This document shows, piece by piece, positions 1-12,099 of a stretch of DNA of 64,000 bases (position 1 is the stretch's first letter; each line of letters begins with the position of its first letter). Position numbers and translations under genes: made by a program. The notes beneath the pieces were generated by a model. That model did no database searches. It saw only the letters and a list, made by a program, of their open reading frames with translations, and was not told the DNA's origin. The stretch comes from Aphrophora alni (taxonomy: Eukaryota > Arthropoda > Insecta > Hemiptera > Aphrophoridae), in assembly GCA_963513935.1 (NCBI GenBank), contig OY740774.1, forward strand, positions 86,080,890 to 86,144,889, read 5' to 3'.

Positions 1-840
1 GTCCATTGTTATTAAAGTGATCCGTTGAGGATGCCTAAAAAAAGCAGAACACGAGGTTTAAAATAAATATCATTTTCTAGAATTTTTTTCGCATTTTTTT
101 ATAATTTTTAAATTGTACATCACTTCTTTCTAGACTTTTTAAAACGGCTATCTCTTTAATTTTTTTTTGTTAAAATATTAATTTTATAATATCATTTATT
201 TTTATTCTAATCATCTAAACATATAGTTTTTATCACATATTTGTACGTAATCAATTTTATTCCTTATAATAATGATATACATTCTATTGTAGATTTGTTT
301 ATTTATTTTTTTTTTGTCTAAACGTTATAAGAAGCTATTCCTTCTGTTACATTTTTGCTACATTCAATGAAGATTTCCCTAGTTATTTCATACTAGTGAT
401 GGATTACATACTTACAAAGTCTTCCTTTAGACGTTACACATTAGTGGTGAAAAATGTGTAAATTGGTTACACAATTAATGTAAAGCAAACTACATCTTTG
501 TTTTATTAAATGACTCCCATTGTCGGAGAAATCAGCAATGCCATGATTTAAAGTCTAATTACCTCATGGCAGCTGTTTTTATTTGCAACCTTATCTTTAA
601 TATGTAAATACTTAGTTTCCCTTTATAGAAATAAAGCTTTAAGTATTACAATTAGAAACTTTTTTTAGAAAAATTTCGTATAACAATTATTCCAAATTAT
701 TACTGTACATCGTAACTATTCTAAAAAGAATTTACAAAATATAATAGTTTAATGTTAAAACTGCTCAGCGTTTGTATGGGTAGACACGTTTTCAAACCTT
801 TGATCCGAACTTTGATCTGCTGACATTTTGAAATAGCTCA
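1..840. other. AT-rich DNA, no feature seen
   Basis: Long T and A runs and frequent stops in all frames. I see no gene, RNA gene or repeat shared with the rest of the window. Confidence 0.5.
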
Positions 841-999
841 AAAGAATTAATATGTGTTTCTCTCAGCAAGAGCTTTCTCCTCCTACCTCTCTTGAGATGT
901 TTGAGTATAAAAAAATAGTAAATACGGAGCTGACAATCCCGAAGGTAAGGAACTGGATCTACACTTTCTTACATGTAGTCTTGGATTAAATAGCTCTCA

Positions 1000-1080
1000 A
1001 TCATCTTTTCATTAATTCTTCCTTTTTTAAAAGGTAATGATGACTGAGAGTTTTTTTGCCTTTACACAACAACAATGAAA
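1000..1080 (+). repeat. SINE-like 3' end, copy 1
   Basis: The block around 1030-1070 (AAAGGTRATGATGACTGAGA, a T run, then CCTTTA) is almost identical to 44830-44870. The end forms a small hairpin, AAAGGT pairing with ACCTTT in the second copy. Two independent copies ending in the same short hairpin suggest the 3' end of a SINE-like element. The 5' boundary is not visible here, so this may be a truncated copy. Confidence 0.45.
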
Positions 1081-1893
1081 ATATATTATCAACATACGTC
1101 ATTGATTCCTTTTTTCTTCTTTTTTTGTTCAAAAACTCTTGAGTTTATTTTTTGGGTATGTGATTATAAATTCATTGTTTAGGTTTTGGAAATATCCGAG
1201 AAATAGTTATCAAAAAAAGTTGACTATGAATGAACGGCCGAAAAATTTTATGCCAAAGAACCATTTTGTTAGTTGTAGTGATGAAAAAAGTTTCATTGGC
1301 TAATGTGGACATGTCGGTTTTCAGATTAATTGAGGCAAACAAATGTATGGGTTGTGTGAGGTATAGTAGAAATAATTATGCAGACTTTGTCGCACTCGGC
1401 TTTCTTACAGTTTCTATACAATGTTCATCGATGATTCCACATTACTTAATTTGGGCTTTATTGAAGTATTTAGAATATTTTTTTCTTACTTTTTGTTTTT
1501 ACATTTCTGTTCATATTGCCATTTTTATCTTCGTACAAATTTTCCTCGGCTCAGAATACTTTTCTGTTTATAACTTTACGAATTTAATTATTGCTAAATA
1601 ATATTCTAGATCCTGTAATTTTCTGCAAATCGACTCCAATTTCAAAGTTCTAATTCTTGGCAAGTTATACTGAGCGCGGCGTTGAAACTTTCAGTGTTAC
1701 GAGTAAACGCTACCCCTCTTTCAATCACCACTGTAAACCTCCATTAGCTACTGTTTTAGGTACGGTCATAAACCTCTCTATCCAACAAAATTTAAATCAT
1801 TAGGTTATCATTTATAGTTTACAAGATATAAGCACGACAAATAATTCTATTTTGATGAAATTACAAAGATTGAAATTAGTGGATCAAACCTAT
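1081..1893. other. Unassigned AT-rich stretch
   Basis: It contains an open frame at 1230-1601 (123 codons, plus strand). The hydrophobic, phenylalanine-rich product matches no family I know and its codons look like translated AT-rich noise. I do not call it a gene. Confidence 0.45.
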
Positions 1894-1925
1894 CCTAACC
1901 TAACCTAATCTAACCTAACCTAACC
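1894..1925 (-). repeat. Interstitial (CCTAA)n telomere-type array
   Basis: About six CCTAA units, one with a single-base change (CTAATC). TTAGG is the ancestral insect telomere repeat; this is a short internal copy, read on the minus strand as TTAGG. Confidence 0.85.
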
Positions 1926-1926
1926 A

Positions 1927-4810
1927 ACACGATCTGGAATCGTTATAAATCATCGTATCTATCGTTATAGAATAATTTATGCCTCAAATATTCTTCCTTA
2001 AGATTCAAACGGAACTTATATTTTAATATTCTGTGAAAATTCCTCAACTTGTGTTAAAATGTGTTTTTTTTTTTCACTACGAGTTATTCTTCAAATTGAT
2101 CACTAACCATGAAGGAAAGTGTAGGTCGACAAATTTGTTCCGCTAAAGGGTGCCTAAAATTCAGGCAGTGCGCTAATACGTACCTGAAACTTATAACACC
2201 TGGTACAATAAATAACACACGACAATGCGTATGTGTTACATCTTTAAATTATATCATGTTTAGCCTATGATTCAAAATGTTACACAATATGAAAGTGAGT
2301 GGTCCCTCTATTGTAACCCATCTATGGACAACCCATCCAGGCCTTGCCAATATTGACGGATGATTAGTCGACAATAGAAGTCTTTGGCACCAAATTAAGT
2401 AGCTCTAGTGTGGCCGAATATTATTTGTAGGTTATGTAATGATATATCAAGTCTTCCTTTTGTGAAGTAAGGCTTTCACATGTTTGCTTTATATATATGG
2501 GAAATGAAAGGGCTGCCAATCTCCTGTCAGGGTTTGGTTGTTGTTGGGAAATCTAATTTATGAACGATATACTTCCGGAATTTCAAAATTTCCAAGAGAT
2601 AACAATTAATATCTAAGTAGGTTTTTTTTAAAAAAAAAATTTAATATTTATAATTTACATTTAACTAAAAAAGAAGATTATAACATTCACATTCAAACCT
2701 GCCCGAAAGTATCAGCCAGGTATGACTTTAAGATCTCATAATACCTTTGTAGTAAATTCCTATGTATTTTATATTTCAGCTCTCTTCATGCTTTGAAATG
2801 TCAAATTTACATGCGAATGTACTTAATTTTGATTTTTTTTTCAATTTTTAATAGCATTTATTATTATTGGAAATCAATCTCTGTACTTGTTCTAAACTGT
2901 TTTTGGATTAAAATAAGGAGGTTATTGGGAAAAAAATAAAAAATAAACTCATAGTTGTACATATTGCACAATTATTTTTAAGGCAGAAGAACTGCATGCA
3001 CTTCTTAATAATTAAGAACAAAAATACGATGGATAAAAATATTTATTTAAATGGAAGATTAGTCTATTAAATCTATTATATTAACTCCATTCAAAAGTAA
3101 AAACGTAACAGTAGGAAGGGGTAGGTTTGTAATCCACTTTCGTTAATTTGATTATTTGCTCTGTACTGATAATTTTTAAAACATCAGTATAAAGACATTT
3201 CCAACCGCCATTTTGAAAAAAAAAATTAGATATAATAAAACTAAAAATACAAAAGTTTAGTTTCACATTACATTAATTTGATTTACAACTTGATCTATCT
3301 CTTAAATTGAAAATTTTAGGATATAGGCATTTGAATTTTCAAAAATTAGTATTAAACATAATTGGCAATATTGGTCATCATTTAAAGGTAAATATATTTT
3401 TACATATCTTTATTTTAGATTGCCTTGACGTTTGTCTGTGTGTCATCAAATCTAGGAAGCTCTTTTTAAGACACTTCTTGTTGATAAAAAATGTTGAAAC
3501 TTTGTATAGATGTTGATCTCGGACGACAATACCATTTTTATTTTTCATTGTTATATATTTATACATGTTTTTGGTGGGGAAAATGCATGCGCAGTAGGCA
3601 GAGTTGCGTAGTAGGTACGTATGTGTAGTATGCATATGCAGCAGGTAGTCAGAAGTACACGTGTACAGTTTATGAGGTGGTTAGTACAATTGCGCAGTAG
3701 GCTATCATTTTTCAAATGAGAACCATTTTAAAACAAAAAAAAGGTTCAGGGGAATTGGTGTCTCCACTAAGGGGATCGTGACTATATCAATTTTGATGTC
3801 TCCTGTGGCTCAAAAGAAGTAGTGTTTTGGAATCACACTTTTGAATGAACAGCCAAAAACAATTATAGCCTAATTATATAACAAAATATTGAATTTGTTT
3901 TATTAATAAGTAAATTTTAATAAACATTTGAAAAGATTAAAACATGTAATGTTACGTTAAAACAAAATTTATAAGATTATAATACAAACAAATACCGTTG
4001 TAGTTGGTTTCATAAAATATTGAACACCCTGTAGAAGAGTTCCATCTAATCCAGTTCATAAATTAAAGTAAACTTCCATTTTTATGTTAAATCAAGATTG
4101 AATTACATCTTAAATTAAAAGAATTCAAGCCTTTATGTTTCAGTTTGTAATGAAAATTAATTATAAGTAGTATTTGAATTTAATATTCTAACACCCTGTA
4201 TTAGAACTAAGTTCCTTAACATTCTGTGCATACCTCTATGGAACAGACTACCGTCTGATAAAAATATTTCCACATCAATCATAAACCATGATACGAAATA
4301 TATTTCAGATCTTTGCTTAATTCAGAGATTCGAAATTAATTGAAAAATACTCCAATGGGTAGGGTCAGTGGACATTTCATAGTATCGGTGTTTCTTCTAG
4401 GGAGATTGCTATCTATTAATCACTTACCAACCACCCTGTATGGAGTTGATACAGAAGCAATAAAGAATGCAACTTGGGATCGCCAACTGTGGCCACAACG
4501 TGCTGGGATGTCGGGGTGTCACGATATTATTTTACACATTTGGTGGTCCTGTACGTGACACATTGATTGATTGGATTCGTGACTCGGTGACCAACGCAGA
4601 TGCTCGTGTATTGGCCAATAATCTCTCCTAACCACGTGATTAGCTATGTAGGCTACTGTCGAAAGGAAACATTATAATATATAATAATACATCTTTATGC
4701 TGGTGATCACTTGCTATAATAACAAGTTCCTGGAAAACCTTTAAGGAGGGGGGAGCAGATAAACTATTATATTTTGTTATGTATTTACAACTGTGGTAAT
4801 ACTAATTGTT
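1927..4810. other. Repeat-poor AT-rich stretch with small fragments
   Basis: No gene is supported. Two places contain CACCCTGTA (near 4026 and 4190), the same end motif as the mariner-like element at 22378-24004, so they may be remnants of related transposon ends. The stretch at 4210-4310 reads on the plus strand as a weak LINE-tail-like phrase (WNRLPS), too short to call. Confidence 0.35.
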
Positions 4811-4814
4811 AAAC

Positions 4815-4923
4815 AAGATGATGGGGCCATCGTGTACTTACCTAGTCCCATTATAAAATGTAATACAAACAGATACTTTATATTTAATTATCAATAGTTG
4901 GTTTCTTGAGTATGTAGGAAATG
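4815..4923 (+). repeat. Family A repeat, truncated 5' part
   Basis: It starts with the family A head (GCCATCGTGTACTTACC) and follows the family through TAATACAAACAGAT and the GTAGGAAATGTT box, where it is cut off by a TTAGG array. A second partial copy resumes about 115 bp later. Confidence 0.7.
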
Positions 4924-4970
4924 TTAGGTTAGGTTAGGTTAGGTTACGTTTATTAGGTTAGGTTAGATTA
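4924..4970 (+). repeat. Interstitial (TTAGG)n array within family A
   Basis: Two runs of GGTTA units separated by a short degenerate spacer. It begins exactly where the left family A fragment stops. Confidence 0.85.
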
Positions 4971-5039
4971 GTACATTTGCCATATGTGTAAATAAATATT
5001 GCAAAAACATTGCACTAACTTTCTATTACATCCATTCAC

Positions 5040-5490
5040 AAAAACAAACAAACCATATTATAACCCAGCCTTATTTAAAATGTAATTAAACCAGATCTTC
5101 TCATCGTTATGCCCTAAAGTGGGTTTTTCGAACCTTGCAGGAAATGCTAAATTGTATTGGTAGATCAAGAGGTTTTATCCAGTAAGATATGTTTGTTTAA
5201 AACACTTGTTACGCAGGCTTTCGGAACCTCGTAATTGTGCATAAAAGGACTTTCTTGACGTCCCGTCGTATAGACAATAAATGGCGTTGCAGATATGTAC
5301 GACGTACGTACAGTATACAGTATATTAAACAGTCTCCACTCGCGTTCGTCCCTGTCGAATGTACGAATATCACATTTTATTTGGAGGTCAGGGTTGAAAT
5401 TACATTTTTGACAATAATTTACATTTTTGATTTTAACTTTTCAATTATAAGTATAACCGAGAAAATATTTCCATTTATCGTGTAAAGGCG
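5040..5490 (+). repeat. Family A repeat, partial copy
   Basis: It restarts at the AACCCAGCC head and runs through the GGTAGATCAAG box, the TTTAAAACACTTGTTACGC box, the core (CCACTCGCGTTCGTCC, diverged) and the AGGGTTGAAATTACATTTTT box. It overlaps in content with the fragment at 4815-4923, so the two are separate truncated copies rather than one split copy. The open frame at 5237-5485 lies inside and is not a gene. Confidence 0.7.
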
Positions 5491-5559
5491 ATAAATATCT
5501 CTATCATCATCGTCAAGAAAGAAATAACAACCACTAGCCATCTAATACTATAATAGCGT

Positions 5560-5660
5560 CAGGGTCAGAAAAGCGTAAGAGTTGGTCAAAAGAGGGGTGT
5601 TAGGGAGGTTGAAAGAAAGGGATCTAACCCAAGACAACCAAAAGTTAGGTGTAGTATCCA
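5560..5660 (+). repeat. Family F short dispersed repeat
   Basis: CAGGGTCAGAAAAGCGTAAG followed by a purine-rich stretch and AAAGGGATCTAACCCAAGA. The same string order occurs at 10525-10620 and 38075-38155. Confidence 0.5.
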
Positions 5661-5734
5661 GCTAGGTCCTAGTTCTTATTCCACCATTACCCAGTACTAG
5701 TGAGCCCTTAATGGTACAGTCGTGATATGAAATT

Positions 5735-5885
5735 CACCATACTATTGAAATAATTTAATGTAAATCATTTTTAACTGTTCAGTGAGGACGCTTCTCGATG
5801 TCCTACACGACAACAAGAGACGCTCTAAACAATAGCATTGATACTCTTTATCGGCTGCATTGTTTCTCATTTTTGTATATACAGA
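5735..5885 (+). repeat. Family D repeat fragment
   Basis: It carries the family D order: a CAGTGAGGACGC box, GATGTCCTACACGACAAC, AACAATAGCATTGATACTC, then GCATTGTTTCTCATTTTT. Better copies are at 32160-32395 and 32745-32950. Confidence 0.6.
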
Positions 5886-7008
5886 TGGGTTACTATTAAA
5901 AAAAAAAAAAGTTTAAAAAAATCAGATAAAAACATAACCTAAACTAACCTATTTCATACAAAAATAATTCATTTTTCCAATCTTATTACATTCGTTAACT
6001 TTGATATGCGTTACTTTGAACGTGCCATATAAAGAATTGTAACTATCTCCAAGTCATTAGCTAATGTAATGTTCCAATCTCCCCCCCCATTTCATAAACT
6101 CGCGGTAGGACATTATCAGACCCAGATTGAGGTTCAGTAACTGTGTTACCAACAACCTCATTATTTGTGGAAATAAAGTCTCTCGTTATTTCAGTAGAAT
6201 TTAATAAAGGAGTAGAATGATTCGGAAAATTACAGTTTGTAACTGGTTAAATGATTTTAGTGAAACTGTTATTATTTTTATATTTATTAAAGTACAATTA
6301 TATAACAGTTTTGAGACAAATTAATTAGGTAGCTACAAGAAGAACGATAAAATATTCCACATATTCGTTGTGTTCAATATGCTACGTGTACAGTATTAAA
6401 TTGAGACGAGGATGAAATAAACCTCTTCCCTATTAGCGTATGTATGTGTCACATTATAATAAATAGTTTCTTAACAACTTTTATGTGCTGGAGTGATTCA
6501 ACAATTACAATGTCAATCTCTTACGAAAATGAAGTTGACTTATAAAAGTTATTCTCTATTGTATTTTATACTTTATATTACCGTCTGTGCTACGTTTTTA
6601 CTTCTGAAAGACTCGTAGCTTCGTATTATAGTAAGTATAGGTGAAGTAGTACCTTATTTTAAAGGTCTTTGTTATTTGTACACATTGGCGCAAACCCAAC
6701 CTCAAAAGGACATTCAGACAGAAATAGCAGCTTCTTAAAGTTGGTTTTTCCGTAGCGAAATTATTGTACTGCTGGCACACGAGCAATGCCCAATACCTTA
6801 ATATTGTATACACGGAAATGGTACGAAAACCTTAGCATTTTATTGATTGCTTTGTTGAATGAACTAATGCAGCAAACTATGGGTCTTACTTTAGTCACAA
6901 TGGTAAAGCAAAGAGTAACCAGTTGAAATAACATTTAATCGGTAGTTCATTTTCATAGTTAACTAGCGTAGTAAATTTAAAAAGTAAGAGACACACTTTG
7001 GATTTGTT
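5886..7008. other. Unassigned stretch with a family D scrap
   Basis: Around 6420-6450 TTAGCGTATGTATGTGTCAC resembles the family D 5' box. I see no gene; the open frame at 6598-6813 (minus) matches nothing recognisable. Confidence 0.4.
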
Positions 7009-7960
7009 TTAGAGAAGATGCTCAAAGTGCTGTCCTTGTGCAGATTGACAATGTACCAATTGCTGATAATAACCATTTATAACATTTCCAATAATTTCTT
7101 CTGTAATCTGCTGTGTCTTTTCCACTATTCATTGCTGTAGTGTTCAATGTTTGCTGGTTTTGTAGCTAGATTTTACTCTTCAGAACTCACCCAAAAAAGT
7201 AATCTAAGAGCGAAGATCCGGTTATCATGGTGGTCACGCAATGTGGCCTCTTCTCCCTATCCATCTTTCGGGAAATATGTTGTCTAATAGTTCTCTTACA
7301 TGTACGCCATAATGAGGATCGGCTCAATCTTGCTGAAACCAGATATGCTGAAATTGCGGACGCAGAAATTCCATTAATTCTGGTATTACCCTAATAACCA
7401 ATTATTACTCTGTATGTGGTGGTAATTACGTTTCCCTCTATAAGTATGGACCCACAACACGTGTACAATGCAACCAAGCCCAAACAATAACTTTACTGGA
7501 TATTATGTAATGAGCCTCTATCATCCACCTAGAGTGTTCTTGATACCAAAAACGTGAATTTTGTCTGTTTACTGTACCCTTGAGAAGGGAACTTGCCTCA
7601 TCACTAAACAGAACCAGTGTTGGAAAGTTTGCACCTTGAAGACATTTGTTCATTATAACATCACAGTATTGGAGCCTCCGCTCTGGATCGTCCTCATTTA
7701 GTTCTTGGTGCAGGTGGATCTTAAATGGATGGTTTTACTTTTCACGCAATACTTTATAGAGAGAATATTTACTACTATTGCTTACATATTGTGCTGATTT
7801 TGTTAAAGAACAGTGAGGGTTTTTAACAACAAACTGAAGTGTTTCAAAGGAAAGTTCTTCATTTGTTGTTGAATTTAACTGTCCAGATCGTTCACGGTCT
7901 TTTACAAAACCAGTTAGAGGCCTATTGGGGGTGAGTATCATTATACAAGTGGCTTACATC
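7009..7960 (-). pseudogene. Mariner-like (IS630-Tc1-mariner) transposase pseudogene
   Basis: This is a decayed cut-and-paste transposase read on the minus strand. From the N-terminal side one sees a helix-turn-helix region at about 7941-7740 (TGFVKDRERSGQ...TNEE, as in the ETGSVxDRPRSGRP phrase of insect relatives), then a QELNEDDPERR phrase near 7700. The first catalytic aspartate region (LFSDEAS...GTVNRQNSRFW, about 7640-7550) and the GPY strand (about 7440) follow. After frameshifts and stops come a WFQQD motif (about 7345), RELLDNIFP and a C-terminal GQHFEHLL ending at stop 7009-7011. The order matches the superfamily, but at least three frame breaks and several stops make it non-functional. 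Terminal inverted repeats were not found. Family assignment is confident; the exact subfamily is not. Confidence 0.85.
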
Positions 7961-8106
7961 TTCGTATGAACAAATTCTGTCCTAATATCCCCTCATCTTC
8001 AGAATTGTTATTCGCTCCGTCACAGTAATTGACGCTGCTATTGGATGGAGTAACTTACTGAACTTGAATACCTCAAGAAAAGGCAATACCTCTGTTATGA
8101 TAACAT

Positions 8107-8232
8107 ACAGCCAAATATGAGCTATCAAATAAGCTTGACTTTCTCCTTTTAGTCAGGGCAATGAAGACAGAATAAAAAAATACTCAGATCCAGAGTGACT
8201 CTACACGGATTTACTTATATGATAGCTCATTT
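8107..8232. repeat. Small inverted repeat near transposase fossil
   Basis: ATGAGCTATCAAAT at about 8116 is mirrored by ATATGATAGCTCAT at about 8218, about 90 bp apart. It could be a remnant of a transposon end upstream of the broken transposase, but the length is modest and chance is possible. Confidence 0.35.
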
Positions 8233-8389
8233 TGTTCGTTAGAATGTCTAGATCTAAGTTGAAAACAGTTTATTGAGCGGCAACTCAATAATTTGTTTAA
8301 TAATGACCTATAAACAATTATAATGCCGGGAGATTAAGCTTAACATGAAACGAAGGAATATCTGTATAAATTGACGACATTTATTTAAT

Positions 8390-8660
8390 AATATGTCATA
8401 TTTTATGTTTTTGGGTCTGTGATTCCGATTCTGATGTCAAAAAGTTGCAAATTCTAGAGGGCGCCACAGAAAAAGCCAATATCAGGTCAAAATAGCGATA
8501 AATTATGAAAATTATGTCCTGTAAGTTTTTGAGGTCTCTGATTTCAAATACTAGGTCAAAAAATCCAAATTCTAGAGGGAACCACAAAAAAGAAGGATTG
8601 TGCCGAAATTGTATTGTGCAGAAAAATGTAGTCTTTAAAAAATTCTCGAAAAATGCCAAT
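8390..8660. repeat. Imperfect direct duplication, period about 118 bp
   Basis: The phrase AAATTCTAGAGGG with flanking GATTTC/GATTCC and CCACA(A/G)AAAA elements occurs twice, near 8449 and 8568. The open frame at 8396-8659 on the minus strand spans both and is a by-product of this repeat, not a gene. Confidence 0.5.
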
Positions 8661-9384
8661 ATATTATTTGGTTGGTTGTAAAACTTTTTTCATCTTGAAA
8701 TTTTTTACAGAAGCACACAGTTTGCGAGAAAAAAATTCGACAATTTTTTCTAATTTATCTCCCGGAAACGATGTGCATTTATAAAAAAAATGCAAAATAT
8801 AAAAAGTCCCGAATATTTGATAAGATAACACTAAGGTCATTGGAAAATCGCAGCAATTTATCTTATCTGATCAACCATTACCCTTTACCATTATTAAACA
8901 GAAGTTACAAACCATGAGAACCCTAGTATATGTAATGTTTGTATTTTCCAATAAGGAATAAAAAATATCTATTCCATATTTGTCCCTACTAAACCGTTCT
9001 GTCTTGTTAGTTACAGTGAAGGAAAACAAACTTTGGGGAGCTGCCATTTCTGCTTGAATTATCCTTATGAGCTCGGGTTTGCGGCAGTGTGTTTTACTAT
9101 CAAAGACCTTTAAAATGAAGTACTACCTCAGCCTATGCTTACATTGAAGATTTTCACAACTTCCTCTACAGGACGTTCCCCAGTAGAAAGTTAAACGTAT
9201 CAGAGTGTTGTGAACCATAGTAAGGTCACATATCTAGAGTTGAATTGTTGTAAGAATTTTCGTAAAGAAAATATTTTGAAGTAATTATACTTTTAAGACA
9301 CCCAGTATACAGCTTCGCCTCGCCCACAACCTACAGTGTTATTTCTTTGGTGGATTTATTAACTTTTTCTTTGATGTATTTAGT
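8661..9384. other. No feature seen
   Basis: AT-rich, no open frame of note, and no match to the repeat families defined elsewhere in the window. Confidence 0.4.
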
Positions 9385-9500
9385 AACTTATCCTACAAGG
9401 TCCAAGAAATTTTTAGCCATATTATTTAGAGGATGAGCTTGTACTTCATCATATGATGGGGCTGGGTAAATATCATGTCGGTGCTTAGTAACTGTTTTCT
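9385..9500 (-). repeat. Family A fragment, reverse orientation
   Basis: It reads CCTACAAGGTCCAAGAAA, TTATTTAGAGGAT and ATGATGGGGCTGGGTAAATA, the reverse complement of the family A head. Only the first about 110 bp of the family is present. Confidence 0.7.
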
Positions 9501-9839
9501 GTATTCTAAGGTTTGGAATGACGTTTGATCTAATTTTTCTAATACACTCTGTATATAACGATTATTTATTTATGTATTGCACTTCGTGAGAACTGATTAA
9601 TTTCTCCATGTGAACTGAGTGTGAGAACAGTTCTATTGTAGAGTAAAGAGTGTTAAACGTTAAGGACAAACTATTTCTCATTACATTTATTAATCTTTAC
9701 TATAATTGTTAAGTTGGTACGACTGCAATATTTGTTAATAACTAATAGTAAACATGCCGCCTCTTTCAAAGTCGAATCACATACCTGAAATTTTCTTGTC
9801 GTTTAATGTCAAGAAACCTCTGAAACATCATCGTCTTAT

Positions 9840-10465
9840 ATAACAAGTTTAAGGACGCAATCACAGTATTTACCCAGCCCAATCATACTATGTAATACAA
9901 TCAGATTTTCTAAATGTAATGCTTAGAACTGGTTTCGTAGGCCTTGTAGGAAGTGTTAAATTGGTAGATCAAGGTTCGCTGTGCTCGTTTCAGTTTCTTC
10001 CGCCCTAGAGAGTCGAAAAGGTTTAAATATGTAAAATATCATCTACTCACTACGCTCGTATCAATGAATATTTAATTTTCTTGTTAGGTCAGGGTTCGAA
10101 AATATATTTTATTAACTTCGCTATTTGTATTGTATACGTAGTGTTGGTAAAATTATATGAAGAAATGAAATCTGCATGTTTATCTAATCTAGTGCCTTAG
10201 AAGTTGAATATGAACAAGAAACTGAATTTCAATATAGTGTTTAAATGAGCACAATATAGACTCTTTTACCAATTTTCATTCCTATATTTATTTTTCTGGC
10301 CGCTAACGTGCTTACGTACACACGACAACTGCGACATTTTGGGACGTCGAAATTAATTTTTTTGTTTTCTTAAGAAGTAATGAAAATTTAAAATCAGTCA
10401 AAAAAACGGAGGTAGAAATTTTTGACGATTACCAAACTTACCCTATGCTTCTCATTCTGGGTAAG
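9840..10465 (+). repeat. Family A repeat, near full length
   Basis: It has the head AACAAGTTTAAGGACGC...TTTACCCAGCCC, the GTAGGAAGTGTTAAATTGGT box, a core (CTACTCACTACGCTCGTATC), the TTAACTTCGCTATTTGT box, the GGCCGCTAACGTGCTTACG box, and a tail ending CTGGGTAAGTAAA. The head TACCC and tail GGGTA are complementary, suggesting very short terminal inverted repeats. No coding capacity is evident. Confidence 0.75.
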
Positions 10466-10499
10466 TAAAGAGAAGTTAAAGAATGTAGAACAAAGACTG

Positions 10500-10660
10500 C
10501 TAATCTTTGAATGTTCTAAACATCAGGGTCGGAAGAGAACAAGAGTTGATCAAGAGAAACCTGATAGGAAATGTGAAAGAAAGGGATCTAACCCAAGAAT
10601 AAATAAAAACTGTGTAGATACTCGGAATTGCCACGCCATTTCTCACTACAAGTGATCTCC
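10500..10660 (+). repeat. Family F short dispersed repeat
   Basis: CAGGGTCGGAAGAGAACAAG then AAAGGGATCTAACCCAAGA, matching 5560-5660 and 38075-38155. It directly abuts the end of a family A copy. Confidence 0.5.
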
Positions 10661-11994
10661 CAAAGGTAAAACTAGTAAAGTTTCATGACTATTTCATCTG
10701 GGAGTTTCTTCTGGGTATAGGCCGATTATTCGTAAAATTTTATTTTAAAAGAATGTCTTTAACTAAAATATTACTTCCGGTGTTGACCGGAAATCATAAT
10801 TATTTTGATAAATTACGATTTTATATTTTCACTAATACTAAGTACAAAGAAAAATATGTTGTTTTTTGCGTATATATCCGTTTTGTGGTGATCTGGTTTT
10901 TGAATGATATCTGTCTGTCTGTTGTATGTGCACTACTATACAGTTTCAACGTGATTACAGATTTTAATGAAATGTAGCATGTGCACATTTTTGGTCATAT
11001 CTCGGTATAGATTTTTTTTTTCTTTTCTTTTTTTTTTTCAGTTTTATTGAACTCGAAATTTTGGATTAGCTGTAATAAGATAAAAACATAAAACTGCGAT
11101 TTCTTGGAATTCGATTTCAAGGATTCTAATTTTTTTCCCCTACAGTAGCTTTACAGGACTCGAACAGAAAGTATTGGCCATGATGTCTTCAAAATATGAC
11201 CAGTGGGTGCTGTTATAAAAGCCTACTTTCTTTAAATAGGCACTGTAGATTGGATTAAAATGTTAGTGAACCGTGAAAATATATGACGCAAATTTGTGTG
11301 CAAAATCGCAAGTAAAAAAATATGAATGATTTCAAAAAACAGAAAACCTCGATTTTAACCAAAGCAGTTACACATAGTACGTGTTTATGGTACAAGCGAA
11401 GCGAGTTTAAGCCCTATTTAAATAAATACATTTTTTCCAAAAAACGTCGTTATAGTTTTTTATATTTTTTGATCGATATCTTAACGAAATTACAATTTTA
11501 GTGACAATTAGATTTGGTTAAATTTTATTTGGATGGGTGAGTGAGAAAGTTTGTGCAATATGTAACAATACCGAAATTGTAAAGTTATAAGAATATAGAT
11601 CCGAATTCTAATTATATGCAATATGTTTGTAACGAGATACAGAAACATTAAATTAAAGAGAGAAAGAAGAACTACCACTTGGGAGGAAAAGGAAGTCTCA
11701 ATGGTGAAAATAGGTGTTTGGCAATTCTATTTAAAAGTATCCGAAAAAACAGCATCACAATTTAGATCTAGAAAGAAGATTAAATGTTTTGAATAAAATT
11801 ATCGTGATAAGAAACTAGCTAATGTATAGTGTTTTCAATCTTCAGGAGGTGGTTTCCAAAACCAAAACTGAGAAAAGGAAAAGTTCCTGTAAACATAAGT
11901 TACTAATTGCTTAGTTCCCTAGGTACAGAAGAGTTTATCTCCAGAGGAGTCTTTAACGGGTTGAATTGAAACTTGGCCTAATAAGATATAGATC
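10661..11994. other. No gene seen; diverged repeat DNA likely
   Basis: AT-rich with polypyrimidine runs near 11010-11040. ACAAGCGAAGCGAG near 11393 resembles the family A core in reverse, but nothing around it matches the family. The open frame at 10753-10977 is not recognisable. Confidence 0.35.
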
Positions 11995-12099
11995 TAATAA
12001 GCAGTTTCAAAATGGCGGAGGCCTAATTAAAAAATCTAAATATATCAAAAATAGTTTTATAAAAAAATTTAACAGCCGCCATTTTGAAACTGCTTATTA
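11995..12099. repeat. Hairpin with perfect 24-bp arms
   Basis: The 24 bases at 11995-12018 are the exact reverse complement of 12076-12099; the arms contain CAGTTTCAAAATGGCGG and its mirror. The loop is 57 bp. It belongs to a wider group with an AAAATGGCGG phrase (family B) seen also at about 14240, 14540, 21810 and 58005. It is probably a foldback or MITE remnant; whether it is transcribed cannot be judged. Confidence 0.85.

Noticed and set aside
1230..1601. 123-codon open frame that might be a small membrane protein
   Set aside because: The hydrophobic content follows from T-rich codons; no motif, no family resemblance, and no promoter or splice context.
4200..4640. Possible LINE C-terminal tail (WNRLPS) and the 4340-4558 frame
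   Set aside because: A single short phrase with no supporting neighbouring blocks; the CACCCTGTA motif suggests transposon debris but cannot be assigned.
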